Source of the DNA: Nitrospira japonica
Lineage (GTDB): Bacteria; Nitrospirota; Nitrospiria; Nitrospirales; Nitrospiraceae
Reading direction: 5' to 3'
Assembly (NCBI RefSeq): GCF_900169565.1
Contig: NZ_LT828648.1
Span: 3,942,501 to 4,006,500 of the forward strand
DNA length: 64,000 nt
The number at the start of each line of letters is the position of its first letter. Within the stretch, counting starts at the first letter, position 1. Below the pieces are notes generated by a model. The model was given only the letters and a program-made list of their open reading frames with translations, was not told the origin of the DNA and did not search any database. This document shows, in pieces, positions 17,969 to 26,682 of this stretch. Made by a program: the position numbers and the translations under genes.

Positions 17969-18997
17969 CTATGAACTCCGCGGACTGCCCAACAGTTTGC
18001 GTGCGCCGTGCCATTTTGACCAGATTCTGCTTGCGAGAGATGCGTTAACGGGTCGAGGAAGTACGAGTGTCTTCCCTATCTCCAAATCATATTTCTCTGG
18101 ATTGAACAGTCCCATGCCACCCTCCGGATACCATGTCATTTCTCCGAAAACGACTCGTTCTCGCATCGAATAGAAGTCGACTCTGACGAATGGGAATCCC
18201 TCCGATAACGCTCTTGCCAGACCCACCATGGTTTCAAGGTGGTAAGGTTTGGCTATCTGGATAGCACTTGTCGGATACGAATATTGAAATGGAAGCAATT
18301 TCCATTCGAGATCGAACAGATCACGACGGTGGTCGGTAAATCGGTCAGTGTCCACCTGAACGAATCGTGGCTCCCCCTTGAAACAGAACAGCTTATAATC
18401 AGACGGGATATGTCCTTGGTCATCTGTCAAGAATTTCTCGCAGATAACTCTTGGTTTAATATTCTTATAGGCCCATTCTCTTCCAATCCAGTACTCGTTC
18501 TCCTGCATCCACTTCTTAAGTTGAGATCTCGCCTCTGCAATGTTCAAGAGTGCCTTATCTTTACAGAGAATATTTTGCCCGGATCCCGACGTTACCTTAA
18601 GCACAAACGAATCAGGAAGTTCCTCAAAATTTACGTCATCCGGATCTTCCCAGACGCCATACAGATCATTAAGCGGCCACTCGCCAACCCGTGCCGCTAC
18701 ATGCTGACGAACTCCATACTTATCCGCGAGTTGAGTCATTTCTGGAATTCTATAATGCAACATTAGCCAGTGGATTTTTTCATTGAACGTCGCAGGCGTT
18801 TCAAAGTTTGGGTCCCTCCCAAACTTTTCCCTAAACTGCGAGGCCTGTATGTAGCGATCGGGGAAAAGGTCGGAAAGTCGTTGCTTGAATTCACTGCGAC
18901 ATTCAGCGAGCAGTTGCCGCTTCCTGAACAGTGCCATTCGCCACGAAGACGGAAAGATAGCACGTACCAGTAACCTCAGCTGCCCATCCTCGCTCAT
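17969..18997 (-). CDS. TupA-like ATP-grasp protein
   Basis: A 342-residue protein resembling the ATPgrasp_TupA family. The N-terminus contains NFETPATFNEKIHWLMLHYR, a hallmark of the family, followed by LADKYGVRQHV, DSFVLKVTSGSGQNILCKDK in the ATP lid, and VFGEMTWYPEGGMGLF near the C-terminal metal site. TupA in Bacillus adds polypeptide to teichuronic acid by an ATP-grasp amide ligation; here it may attach an amino acid or amine to a uronic acid in the EPS. It is the first gene of a run of decorating genes and overlaps none. Role inferred from family. Confidence 0.82.
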   Translation of the reverse strand: MSEDGQLRLLVRAIFPSSWRMALFRKRQLLAECRSEFKQRLSDLFPDRYIQASQFREKFGRDPNFETPATFNEKIHWLMLHYRIPEMTQLADKYGVRQHVAARVGEWPLNDLYGVWEDPDDVNFEELPDSFVLKVTSGSGQNILCKDKALLNIAEARSQLKKWMQENEYWIGREWAYKNIKPRVICEKFLTDDQGHIPSDYKLFCFKGEPRFVQVDTDRFTDHRRDLFDLEWKLLPFQYSYPTSAIQIAKPYHLETMVGLARALSEGFPFVRVDFYSMRERVVFGEMTWYPEGGMGLFNPEKYDLEIGKTLVLPRPVNASLASRIWSKWHGARKLLGSPRSS

Positions 18998-19045
18998 CGT
19001 CTCTTGTTCCTGATTCTTGATAAAAACTATCTGCCATAAATGAGA

Positions 19046-20359
19046 CTATTGTGCTGGACTGAGCAAGGCATGCTCCATCAGCTTTTCTGCGGCCGCAGCT
19101 AAGACCTCAAACCTTATATCGGCCCGCTCGGCGATCTCCAACAGGGAATGGCTGCCGTCTGAAAGGTTAAGGACCCACAGCAGCGCCATTTCCATTGATT
19201 TCTCACCGGCCTGGCCTCCGATGCCACGATATAGGCCACGCTTCCCCAACTGAGGTTCGCAATGAGGATTTCTATTTAGATACACTCTGTTTCTTTCGAG
19301 AGTCTCCACGGCTGTCCGACACTGCTCCAATGATTCTTCGAGTGATTCTGCCTTCACAAATTCCACACTATCTCCAGATGTATGATACTCAGGATATTGA
19401 CTATGCGGAGTACGGCTAAAGCAGCCAACAGGCAAATTGAATCCAGGCGAGCAATACTGGCGCTCATCATAGCCATAGGGAATGAACTCAACAATGTTAT
19501 GCGGACTACCCGAATGACGGAGAAGATTAGCCATTATTCGATCAATTTCCGAATCGCCTCGACGACTCCTCTTATACGTAAAGGGTCCTGGGTCTCCCAC
19601 CCCTGTTAAGACCAATCCGTGCTTAATGTGCGAAGTCTGCCCTCTGTTTTGACTCAACCAGGTAATCGACCCGATTGTTCCCGGAACAAAAAGAAACCGA
19701 TAGGAATATCTTCGTGGTTTAGATAACACCCATTCCGCCAGGAACGTCGTCACCACAATTCCAGACAAATTATCGTTGCACAAAGAAGGGTGGCAAACAT
19801 GGGTAGAGAACAGCACCTCATCTCTAACTTGTCCTGGCACAAAAAACTCTCCGTATGAAAGGGACCCTTTTGATAGAGATGCATCGATGCGTACATCGTA
19901 TTCAGCGTCCTTGAGGTTCTGCAATTCATTATGACTGAGGCAAAATCCCCAGCTGTCTTTATAGTATGAGGTGCGGTAAGGAATCCAAGTGGGATGCTCG
20001 GGGAGAGAATGTAGATGGTTCTTGAGCTCATCCAAACTAATTCGGCGGTTGATCGGATGACTATAATTGACCACGTGCAGATTCGACTTCTGAAAATCTA
20101 TGATGCGATGTCCATTGAGATCCTTAATGTAGGCATCATGAATATTCCACTCCAATGGGACAGTCCAATCAAATACCTGCGTTCCGCTAGGCACTTCCTG
20201 AATGGTAAGAGGAATGCGCTTCTGAAGGGCTCGCAGTGTCGCACGAACCCCGTCACCAGTGATGCTTCGGCATATTGGGAATAGGTCCAAGAGCACATCA
20301 TGCATTGCTCTTCCCACTCCAATATGTTCCCCGCTATCGCGGATATGGCGCATCGTCAC
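19046..20359 (-). CDS. DUF4910 domain protein, aminopeptidase-like
   Basis: A 437-residue protein of the DUF4910 family (with the DUF2172-like zinc peptidase fold). Visible motifs: MHDVLLDLFPICRSITGDGV at the N-terminus, VLFSTHVCHPSLCNDNLSGI, which has His and Asp placed like the zinc site of M28 aminopeptidases, and SQYPEYHTSGDS. The C-terminus has a small helical domain. GTG 20357-20359 has a ribosome site (AAAGG) at better spacing than the ATG at 20353. Members recur beside CDP-sugar genes in polysaccharide loci; the reaction is untested and may be amide cleavage or a sugar modification. Confidence 0.78.
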   Translation of the reverse strand: MTMRHIRDSGEHIGVGRAMHDVLLDLFPICRSITGDGVRATLRALQKRIPLTIQEVPSGTQVFDWTVPLEWNIHDAYIKDLNGHRIIDFQKSNLHVVNYSHPINRRISLDELKNHLHSLPEHPTWIPYRTSYYKDSWGFCLSHNELQNLKDAEYDVRIDASLSKGSLSYGEFFVPGQVRDEVLFSTHVCHPSLCNDNLSGIVVTTFLAEWVLSKPRRYSYRFLFVPGTIGSITWLSQNRGQTSHIKHGLVLTGVGDPGPFTYKRSRRGDSEIDRIMANLLRHSGSPHNIVEFIPYGYDERQYCSPGFNLPVGCFSRTPHSQYPEYHTSGDSVEFVKAESLEESLEQCRTAVETLERNRVYLNRNPHCEPQLGKRGLYRGIGGQAGEKSMEMALLWVLNLSDGSHSLLEIAERADIRFEVLAAAAEKLMEHALLSPAQ

Positions 20360-20378
20360 CGTCTGCCTTTGGGCTCAA

Positions 20379-20909
20379 CTAGGGAGTGAATAATGGGTAC
20401 TGTCTATCTCGAGGTAAGATAATACGGTCGGCATCAGGCCACGGAATATCGAAGCATGGATCGTCCCACCGCACCCCTCGGGCACTCTCCGGATGAAATG
20501 TTTCAGATATCTGATAGAACACCTCAGAATCGTCCTCGAGAGTTTGATAGCCGTGCGCCACCCCCTCAGGGATATAGAGCAAGAGCCCATTGGCTTCCGT
20601 GAGCACGACACTGGTATGTCTCGTATAAGTGCTGGAACCAGGCCGCAGATCAATGACGACGTCAAAGATCGCACCACGGGTGCACCGTACCAACTTCACC
20701 TCCTCGTGAGGTGGAACTTGATAGTGCATCCCTCTCAAGGTCCCTTTCCTGCTGTTATACGAGACACTGCATTGAGAAATTTTTGGGTTCAATCCATGCT
20801 TAGAATACTCTTCCGTAGACCATGTTCTGGCGAAGAAACCTCGCTCATCCTCTTTTCTTTCGGGCTCGACAATAAAAGCGCCCTTAAGAATGGTCTCGTG
20901 GAAAATCAC
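20379..20909 (-). CDS. dTDP-4-dehydrorhamnose 3,5-epimerase-like protein (RmlC fold)
   Basis: A 176-residue cupin of the RmlC family. LRGMHYQVPPHEE contains the conserved catalytic His, and YIPEGVAHGYQTLEDDSEVFYQISE includes the Tyr position and the acidic ligand; the typical length is 180-190. It probably isomerises a 4-keto nucleotide sugar, here likely CDP-linked as judged from rfbF nearby. It starts with GTG (20907-20909) overlapping the methyltransferase stop by four bases (GTGA), so it is coupled to that gene. It need not make rhamnose; rfbB and rfbD homologues are absent from the window. Confidence 0.85.
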   Translation of the reverse strand: MIFHETILKGAFIVEPERKEDERGFFARTWSTEEYSKHGLNPKISQCSVSYNSRKGTLRGMHYQVPPHEEVKLVRCTRGAIFDVVIDLRPGSSTYTRHTSVVLTEANGLLLYIPEGVAHGYQTLEDDSEVFYQISETFHPESARGVRWDDPCFDIPWPDADRIILPRDRQYPLFTP

Positions 20910-22141
20910 GAATAAACCTTTACCTCTGGGATAGGCACGACAAACTTACCACCCCATTCACGAACAAATGCCATCTGCTCCATGATCTCATCCCGAAGAT
21001 TCCACGGCAGAATGAGGACATAATTAGGCCGCGTGAGTTTTATTTGATCTGGCGAATAAATGGGAATGCGTACCCCGGGAAGATAGTGACCTTGTTTGTG
21101 GGGACTACGGTCTACAGTGTATGCAACAAGGTCGGTACGTACACCGCAATAATTCAGAAGGGTGTTTCCTTTGGCCGGGGCCCCATAGCCGGCAATGGTT
21201 TTTCCCTCCTGCCGAGCCTCGATGAGAAACGAGAGCAATTTTCTCTTGGTCGCTTCAACCTGGGGTCCAAATGTTAGATAGTGACTGAGGCGATTGAATC
21301 CTCCGGCCACTTCTCGCGCTTTCAATTCCCTTGCCCTATCCGTTGTGGGCTTTGAGCCATCTTCGCTATGCCGTCCGTAGATCCTTAATGACCCACCATG
21401 TGTTGGCAATTCCTCTACATCAAAAAGAGCTAAGTCATGACGCGCAAATACCTGCTCAACCGCCAGGAATGAAAAGTAAGAAAAATGTTCATGATAGATG
21501 GTATCGAACTGATTCTGATCCATCAATCGGAGGAGATGAGGAAACTCCATCGTCACCGCACCAGTTGGCTTCAAGAGAATCTTCAATCCCTTCACAAAAT
21601 CGTTGAGATCCGGCACGTGCGCAAGAACGTTGTTGCCGATGATAAGATCGGCCGTCCAACCTTCGGACTTGAGATCGAGCGCGGTCTTCTCTCCAAAGAA
21701 GGCCACTTTCGTATTAATGCCTTTCCCCTTTGCCACTTCTGCCACGTTTCCTGCGGGCTCCACGCCTAGAACGGGGATCTTACGTGCCACAAAATTCTGC
21801 AAAAGATATCCATCATTGCTGGCGATTTCGACCACCTTCGAGCATGAATTGAGATTGAACCGAGCAGCAATCATTTCCACATAGGCCTTCGCATGCGCCA
21901 GCCACGAATCCGAGAAAGATGAGAAATAGGCATAGTCTGAAAAGATGTCGTGCGGACTCGTAAACTGCTCCAGTTGAACCAACCAGCATTTCGCACAGAC
22001 ATATACGTGCAACGGATAGAACGGCTCCATGCGATTTCGTTGTTCCGGCTTGACATAGGAATTCGCGAGTGGTGACATACCCAAATCAACGAAAGTATGT
22101 TCAATCGCTGCGCCGCACGATCGACAGAGTGATTGTTTCAT
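20906..22141 (-). CDS. Class I SAM methyltransferase, NDP-hexose C-methyltransferase-like
   Basis: A 411-residue three-domain methyltransferase of the TylCIII/CloU-like type. It opens with a zinc-binding-looking CRSCGAAIEHTFVDLGMSP domain and YVCAKCWLVQ (four Cys), then the SAM domain with VVEIASNDGYLLQNF, then a C-terminal Rossmann-like part with IAGYGAPAKGNTLLNYCG. These enzymes add a C-methyl branch to a 3-keto nucleotide sugar. I chose ATG 22139-22141 because it has an AGAGG site and starts at the Cys-rich domain; a longer GTG-started form would overlap the upstream gene. The product would be a branched-chain sugar. Confidence 0.85.
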   Translation of the reverse strand: MKQSLCRSCGAAIEHTFVDLGMSPLANSYVKPEQRNRMEPFYPLHVYVCAKCWLVQLEQFTSPHDIFSDYAYFSSFSDSWLAHAKAYVEMIAARFNLNSCSKVVEIASNDGYLLQNFVARKIPVLGVEPAGNVAEVAKGKGINTKVAFFGEKTALDLKSEGWTADLIIGNNVLAHVPDLNDFVKGLKILLKPTGAVTMEFPHLLRLMDQNQFDTIYHEHFSYFSFLAVEQVFARHDLALFDVEELPTHGGSLRIYGRHSEDGSKPTTDRARELKAREVAGGFNRLSHYLTFGPQVEATKRKLLSFLIEARQEGKTIAGYGAPAKGNTLLNYCGVRTDLVAYTVDRSPHKQGHYLPGVRIPIYSPDQIKLTRPNYVLILPWNLRDEIMEQMAFVREWGGKFVVPIPEVKVYS

Positions 22142-22196
22142 GCCTGCCTCTTCTTTCTCTATCGCGACTGACTGTTTCCCTGCCTTGACACGCCCC

Positions 22197-23255
22197 TCAA
22201 GCCCGACCACGTTCTTTCCAAAGGAGATCTTCAGTCACCTGTCCGCCTTCTCGTAATTTTCGCAGCGTTACCAAGCGGACGAACTCGCCCGTCCGAAAAT
22301 CCTGATCCTGGAATTTCATTGCTGCGAGACCGTTCCGAATGTCGACCACGGCGCCGGGAAGATCAACGCTCGGAAGATATCCCTGCGCAAGCTTGGAAAA
22401 TTTGGCGAAGCTTACACGATAGGATCGCTTATCCGGTTGCGCGTCCTTATTGATCAAGACTTCTACATTCTCCACCACATTGGCCACTGCAGCTGCCAAC
22501 TCCTTAACCTGATAGTTCCATCCGTCGCTTCCGACATTAACCGTCAAAAACGTTCCACCGTCGCGATAGTCCCGCTGCACAGCCCAATCGATTGCCCGAG
22601 CCATATCCTTCACATGGATGAGAGGACGCCACGGAGTTCCATCGCTTAGAATGTTGATCCGTTTTGAGACGAGTGCTCCGGCGACAAAATCATTCAAAAC
22701 CAGGTCGAGCCGGAGACGATCACTCATGCCGCATGCCGTCGCAAACCGAAGACATGTAACACTAAAACCGTCAGACGCCAATCCGGAAAGATCCCGTTCC
22801 GTGAACACTTTTGATTTGGCATACGCCGTTAATGGATTCAGCGCGTCTTCCTCTTGTCTAGGTCCCCCTTCCGCAAAGCCATACACGCTGCAACTGGAGG
22901 CAAACACGAATGACTTCACACCCGCGCGCTTGGCCTTTTCGGCAAGCTTCACGCTGGCTCGATGATTGATGTCAAGCGTGACGCCCTCAAAGAGTGCTCC
23001 CATTGGATCATTGGATATGGCACAGAGATGAACCACTGCATTCACGCCACGCACAACGTCATCGGAGATATTACGAATGTCGCCGAAGTACTGCAGATCC
23101 ACCAGACTCTCGGGAAATCTCTTGGCACCGGTCAAGCATTGAGCGAAGTAGCCCGCGTCGTACCCGATGAGTTCTGCACCAGGATGGGCTTCCCGCAATC
23201 GGCGTACCACCAATGGTCCAACGTAACCCATATTACCTGTCACGAGAATCCTCAT
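22197..23255 (-). CDS. NAD-dependent epimerase/dehydratase (extended SDR)
   Basis: A 352-residue extended SDR: MRILVTGNMGYVGPLVV supplies the TGxxGYxG loop, SSCSVYG the Ser, and YAKSK the YxxxK catalytic pair. A C-terminal sugar-binding half contains NVGSDGWNYQVKELA. It is a candidate for the CDP-hexose 4,6-dehydratase or a 3-/4-epimerase or reductase step needed between rfbF and the methyltransferase. The ATG at 23253-23255 has an AAGGGAG ribosome site. Substrate is not given by the motifs. No separate rfbG or rfbH homologue appears in the window. Confidence 0.87.
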   Translation of the reverse strand: MRILVTGNMGYVGPLVVRRLREAHPGAELIGYDAGYFAQCLTGAKRFPESLVDLQYFGDIRNISDDVVRGVNAVVHLCAISNDPMGALFEGVTLDINHRASVKLAEKAKRAGVKSFVFASSCSVYGFAEGGPRQEEDALNPLTAYAKSKVFTERDLSGLASDGFSVTCLRFATACGMSDRLRLDLVLNDFVAGALVSKRINILSDGTPWRPLIHVKDMARAIDWAVQRDYRDGGTFLTVNVGSDGWNYQVKELAAAVANVVENVEVLINKDAQPDKRSYRVSFAKFSKLAQGYLPSVDLPGAVVDIRNGLAAMKFQDQDFRTGEFVRLVTLRKLREGGQVTEDLLWKERGRA

Positions 23256-23265
23256 ACTGCTCCCT

Positions 23266-24462
23266 TCAATTCAGGACCGTCCGAATGTGTTCACACACAT
23301 GCTCAGAAAACGGAATACTACAGGTGAATGCTGGAGAAACGGCGTTCAAGACGTGCATGGAGGATCGGTCACCTTCCAAAACAAAATCCATTTCCAGTTT
23401 CCGTTTCTCAATATCCACCAACTGGGCTCGAATGCCGGGCTTTCCCCACTGCTGATAGTGGTCCGGCTTTACTCCTTCCGCCAGAAGGCTTGCCAGTGCA
23501 ATCATCTTCGACTTGGAATACTTTGCCAACTCTCTTACTGCAAGAGACTTGAAGTCAAAATTTGAGTTGACCAACAAACCGAGCCCTCTGACAGCTACCT
23601 CGAGAAACTCATTCAAGTGAAAATTCTCCGTCCATCCATACTGTTCCCGCCAGAATCCAGGAATCGCCGTTGGACCAATCTTGGCCTTTCCTCCTGCGCC
23701 CACGGTAAAATGTACACCCAGGAATGGATTCTTGAGGTCAGGAACTGGATAGATGTTTGTGCGAATGGATCCTGGAGGTTCACTGGAATAGAGATACAGC
23801 CCCTTGAATGGAAGGATTCGATATCTGGAAGAGAATCCGTAATCGCGTGCAATGCGGTCAGCATAGAGACCGGCCGCATTTACGACATATCCGGCCTCCC
23901 TCGTACCTTGGGTGGTCTTCACTTTCCCACGTTCACGTCCGAGATAGCGGACGCCACACCAAATCTGCACTCCTTCCTCGGTCGCGTCCTTCTTCATGGC
24001 CTGCATGACTTCGGTAGGGTCAACTGTGGCCGTGGCAGGTGAAAACAACGCACGTCCACATGTCTTCACACGGGGCTCAATAGACTTCGCTTCCTTCTCG
24101 GATATTTCCTCCAGCGGAATCCCATTCGCTCGGCCCCTCCGCAACAGTTCATCAAGCCCCGCATGATCTTCAACATTGCGAGCAACAACCAATTTCCCAC
24201 ATTTGTTGAGCGGAATATTTTTCCTCTCGCAATACTCGGTCAACTGACGATTGCCTCTCCATGTCAGTCGCGCCTTCAGACTTTCTGGAGAGTAGTAGAA
24301 TCCCGCGTGGAGGACTCCGCTGTTTCTACCACTGGCATGCAACCCACATGCGGCCTCTTTTTCGAGGAGGTGGACCGACGAATCAGGATAGAACTTTCGC
24401 AGGCCACGCGCGATGTTTAGGCCTATCACTCCCCCCCCGATGACTAGGAAGTCCGAATGCAC
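23266..24462 (-). CDS. L-2-hydroxyglutarate oxidase-like flavoprotein (LhgO, DAO family)
   Basis: A 398-residue FAD oxidoreductase. FLVIGGGVIGLNIARGL is the GxGxxG dinucleotide loop, LEKEAACGLHASGRNSGVLHAG the signature of the LhgO/DAO group, and AGGKAKIGPTAIPG the C-terminal flavin-binding region. Known LhgO proteins oxidise L-2-hydroxyglutarate to 2-oxoglutarate. Its place between a CDP-glucose gene and an SDR is unusual and hints at a sugar or hydroxy-acid substrate. It starts at GTG 24460-24462 three bases after the rfbF stop. An eight-C tract (24431-24438, plus strand) encodes part of the GGG motif. Confidence 0.85.
   Translation of the reverse strand: MHSDFLVIGGGVIGLNIARGLRKFYPDSSVHLLEKEAACGLHASGRNSGVLHAGFYYSPESLKARLTWRGNRQLTEYCERKNIPLNKCGKLVVARNVEDHAGLDELLRRGRANGIPLEEISEKEAKSIEPRVKTCGRALFSPATATVDPTEVMQAMKKDATEEGVQIWCGVRYLGRERGKVKTTQGTREAGYVVNAAGLYADRIARDYGFSSRYRILPFKGLYLYSSEPPGSIRTNIYPVPDLKNPFLGVHFTVGAGGKAKIGPTAIPGFWREQYGWTENFHLNEFLEVAVRGLGLLVNSNFDFKSLAVRELAKYSKSKMIALASLLAEGVKPDHYQQWGKPGIRAQLVDIEKRKLEMDFVLEGDRSSMHVLNAVSPAFTCSIPFSEHVCEHIRTVLN
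24431..24438 (-). repeat. Eight-base G tract in the LhgO-like gene
   Basis: C8 on the plus strand, encoding the Gly-Gly-Gly of the FAD-binding loop about ten codons from the start. A slip here would truncate the protein near its N-terminus, so it could act as an on/off switch, though the run may only reflect Gly codons. Confidence 0.85.
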
Positions 24463-24465
24463 TGA

Positions 24466-25239
24466 TTACCATGCCTTCCAGGGCGCTTTGCCGGATTGCC
24501 ACTGATCTTCAAGCACACTCTTGTCACGTAAGGTATCCATATTCTGCCAGTATCCGTGGTGCTTGTAAGCTGAGAGCATTCCCTCATCAGCAAGCTGTCT
24601 CATGGGTTCTTCCTCCCAAACAGTTGAGTCTCCACGGATATAGTCCAAGACATCGGGTTGCAGCACAAAGAACCCGCCGTTAATCCAAGCACCATCTCCC
24701 TTCAGTTTTTCTCGAAAGTTGTGAATTTTGGTTTCTTTGTCCGGGAGTGAAAAGGCACCAAATCGTCCAGGCGGCTGGACTGCAGTCAGCGTCGCAAATG
24801 TTCGCTGTGCCTTGTGAAAGGAGATGAGTCTGCCGAGATTGACATTGGAAACACCGTCACCATAAGTTAAGCAAAACGTCTCGTTTCCGATGTATTCCCT
24901 CACACGCTTAATCCGCCCACCTGTCATCGTATGATCACCGGTGTCAACTAGTGTTACTTTCCATGGCTCAGCAGAGCTGCGATGAAATTCCATCTTGTTG
25001 GACTGGACGTCAAAAGTTACATCGGAGGTATGAAGAAAATAGTTCGCAAAGAACTCCTTGATAATATAGCCCTTGTAACCACAGCAAATGACAAACTCCG
25101 TGATATTGTGAGCCGAGTAGATCTTCATAATATGCCAAAGGATCGGCTTGCCACCGATCTCCACCATTGGCTTCGGCCGTACAATCGTCTCTTCAGATAA
25201 TCGAGTACCCAAACCGCCTGCAAGAATCACTGCTTTCAT
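24466..25239 (-). CDS. rfbF: Glucose-1-phosphate cytidylyltransferase
   Basis: Makes CDP-glucose from glucose-1-phosphate and CTP, the first step to CDP-linked deoxy and branched sugars. A 257-residue Rfb[19 protein letters not shown] (nucleotide-binding loop), [19 protein letters not shown] (the Pro-Lys-Pro-Met signature), [16 protein letters not shown], and [12 protein letters not shown] (metal-binding Asp). Length and motifs match characterised enzymes. It begins the CDP-sugar cassette and is followed at once by the LhgO-like gene. A 153-base gap separates it from the wzt gene upstream. Confidence 0.96.
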   Translation of the reverse strand: MKAVILAGGLGTRLSEETIVRPKPMVEIGGKPILWHIMKIYSAHNITEFVICCGYKGYIIKEFFANYFLHTSDVTFDVQSNKMEFHRSSAEPWKVTLVDTGDHTMTGGRIKRVREYIGNETFCLTYGDGVSNVNLGRLISFHKAQRTFATLTAVQPPGRFGAFSLPDKETKIHNFREKLKGDGAWINGGFFVLQPDVLDYIRGDSTVWEEEPMRQLADEGMLSAYKHHGYWQNMDTLRDKSVLEDQWQSGKAPWKAW

Positions 25240-25392
25240 TAAAACCCTCCAAATATTTCGCGGAGTGAGTCATGAGCCGAACAGCTCGAATATTCTAGGC
25301 AGGACGCACCAAGTCTCACTACGTCTGCTGGACAACCCAATATTTACGACACCCTCCAGCTCCACCAATCGAGTGCTTTATCACGAAATGAG

Positions 25393-26682
25393 TCAGGACT
25401 CCCCATTGTCTGCAGGATTGTGATAAGTGGTCCACTTAAGCAGTGGGCGGATGACGCCAAGTATATCTCCAGCATAGTCTCCCCTTGCTGAAGTCCCTAC
25501 TCCGCTTTCATGCACATGAAAGGCAACGGCATCTAGAACATGACAATGATCATGAAATGGAACTTCGGTAATAACGGCGCAATTGACGATCAGAGTCCCT
25601 TCAGTAAGTAGATGCCCAGGAATCCATGCGGTACTGACATAACGACCAATCGGCCGAGGACGGCGTATCCATGCCGGATCACGATCATATGTTTCGAAGA
25701 CGACGACTCCTTCTTCGGTATGCAGTAGAAAGCACGGAACCAAGACCTGGCCGGGTTGAAGGACATCAAATTCCAGCGCGATGCCAATCGACTCACCAAT
25801 GTCGACCGAATCCTTTACGAACTCATTCTCTGTCCGAACACGAAGTGAGCGAAACCGTATCGTGTCGTTTCCTGGCGCAGATTCTGGGTCTACCCACTCT
25901 TTCGAAGGGGTGATGCTGCCAGCCGAATACAGATACTCCCCAACAACTTGGTGCGCAGGGCCTTCGTTAATCAGGCGTCCTTTTTCAAGTAGTATTGCCT
26001 TCTTACACAACCGTGCAACAGCCGACATGTCATGCGACACGAAAAGCACTGTTCGCCCGGACTTTCCTGCTTCAGCCATTTTATCGAAACACTTCTGTTG
26101 GAACCGACCGTCGCCGACAGCCATGACTTCATCAACTATCAGAATCTCCGGATCCATATGTGCGATCACAGAGAAGCCTAGGCGGACATGCATACCGCTC
26201 GAATAGTGCTTGACCGGCGTGTCTATGAAGCGCTCAACCTCAGAAAAAGCGACAATTTCGTCAAATTTTCGATCGATCTCACGCTTCTTCATTCCCAGGA
26301 TCGCGCCGCTCAAGTAAATATTGTCCCGGCCCGTTAGCTCAGGATGAAATCCGGTTCCTACTTCCAGAAGGCTGCAAAATCTCCCCTCCATTGCCGCACG
26401 ACCGCTTGATGGTTCTGTGATTCGTGAAAGTATCTTCAAAAGTGTGCTCTTGCCGGATCCATTACGCCCAATGATACCGACAGAATCACCCTTGTTGATT
26501 TCAAACGTGACGTCCTTCAGAGCCCAGATCAAATTGTCGTCAGGCTGGGAACTGGCACCGATTCCCAAAAGGTTACTAGCCCGATAGGCCAGTGCATCAA
26601 TCAGACGATCGTGCCGGCGGCGCGTAGACCCGATCCGATACTGCTTCGAAAGACCTTCCGCTCGTATGGCTGCATTCCCCAT
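25393..26682 (-). CDS. wzt: Polysaccharide ABC exporter ATPase with C-terminal extension (Wzt type)
   Basis: ATPase subunit of a two-gene polysaccharide exporter; 429 residues. VGIIGRNGSGKSTLLKIL is Walker A, HYSSGMHVRLGFSV the ABC signature, and EILIVDEVMAVGD Walker B. A C-terminal extension of about 180 residues after residue 250 fits the Wzt carbohydrate-binding domain, which in some systems recognises chain ends. I chose the ATG at 26680-26682, which overlaps the wzm stop by one base (TAATG), over a longer ORF start with no support. Works with the adjoining permease in the inner membrane. Confidence 0.93.
   Translation of the reverse strand: MGNAAIRAEGLSKQYRIGSTRRRHDRLIDALAYRASNLLGIGASSQPDDNLIWALKDVTFEINKGDSVGIIGRNGSGKSTLLKILSRITEPSSGRAAMEGRFCSLLEVGTGFHPELTGRDNIYLSGAILGMKKREIDRKFDEIVAFSEVERFIDTPVKHYSSGMHVRLGFSVIAHMDPEILIVDEVMAVGDGRFQQKCFDKMAEAGKSGRTVLFVSHDMSAVARLCKKAILLEKGRLINEGPAHQVVGEYLYSAGSITPSKEWVDPESAPGNDTIRFRSLRVRTENEFVKDSVDIGESIGIALEFDVLQPGQVLVPCFLLHTEEGVVVFETYDRDPAWIRRPRPIGRYVSTAWIPGHLLTEGTLIVNCAVITEVPFHDHCHVLDAVAFHVHESGVGTSARGDYAGDILGVIRPLLKWTTYHNPADNGES

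Noticed and set aside
24431-24438. Considered the C8 tract as proof of a phase-variable LhgO-like gene.
   Set aside because: It encodes the conserved Gly-Gly-Gly of the FAD loop, which can produce a G run by itself; recorded as a repeat only.
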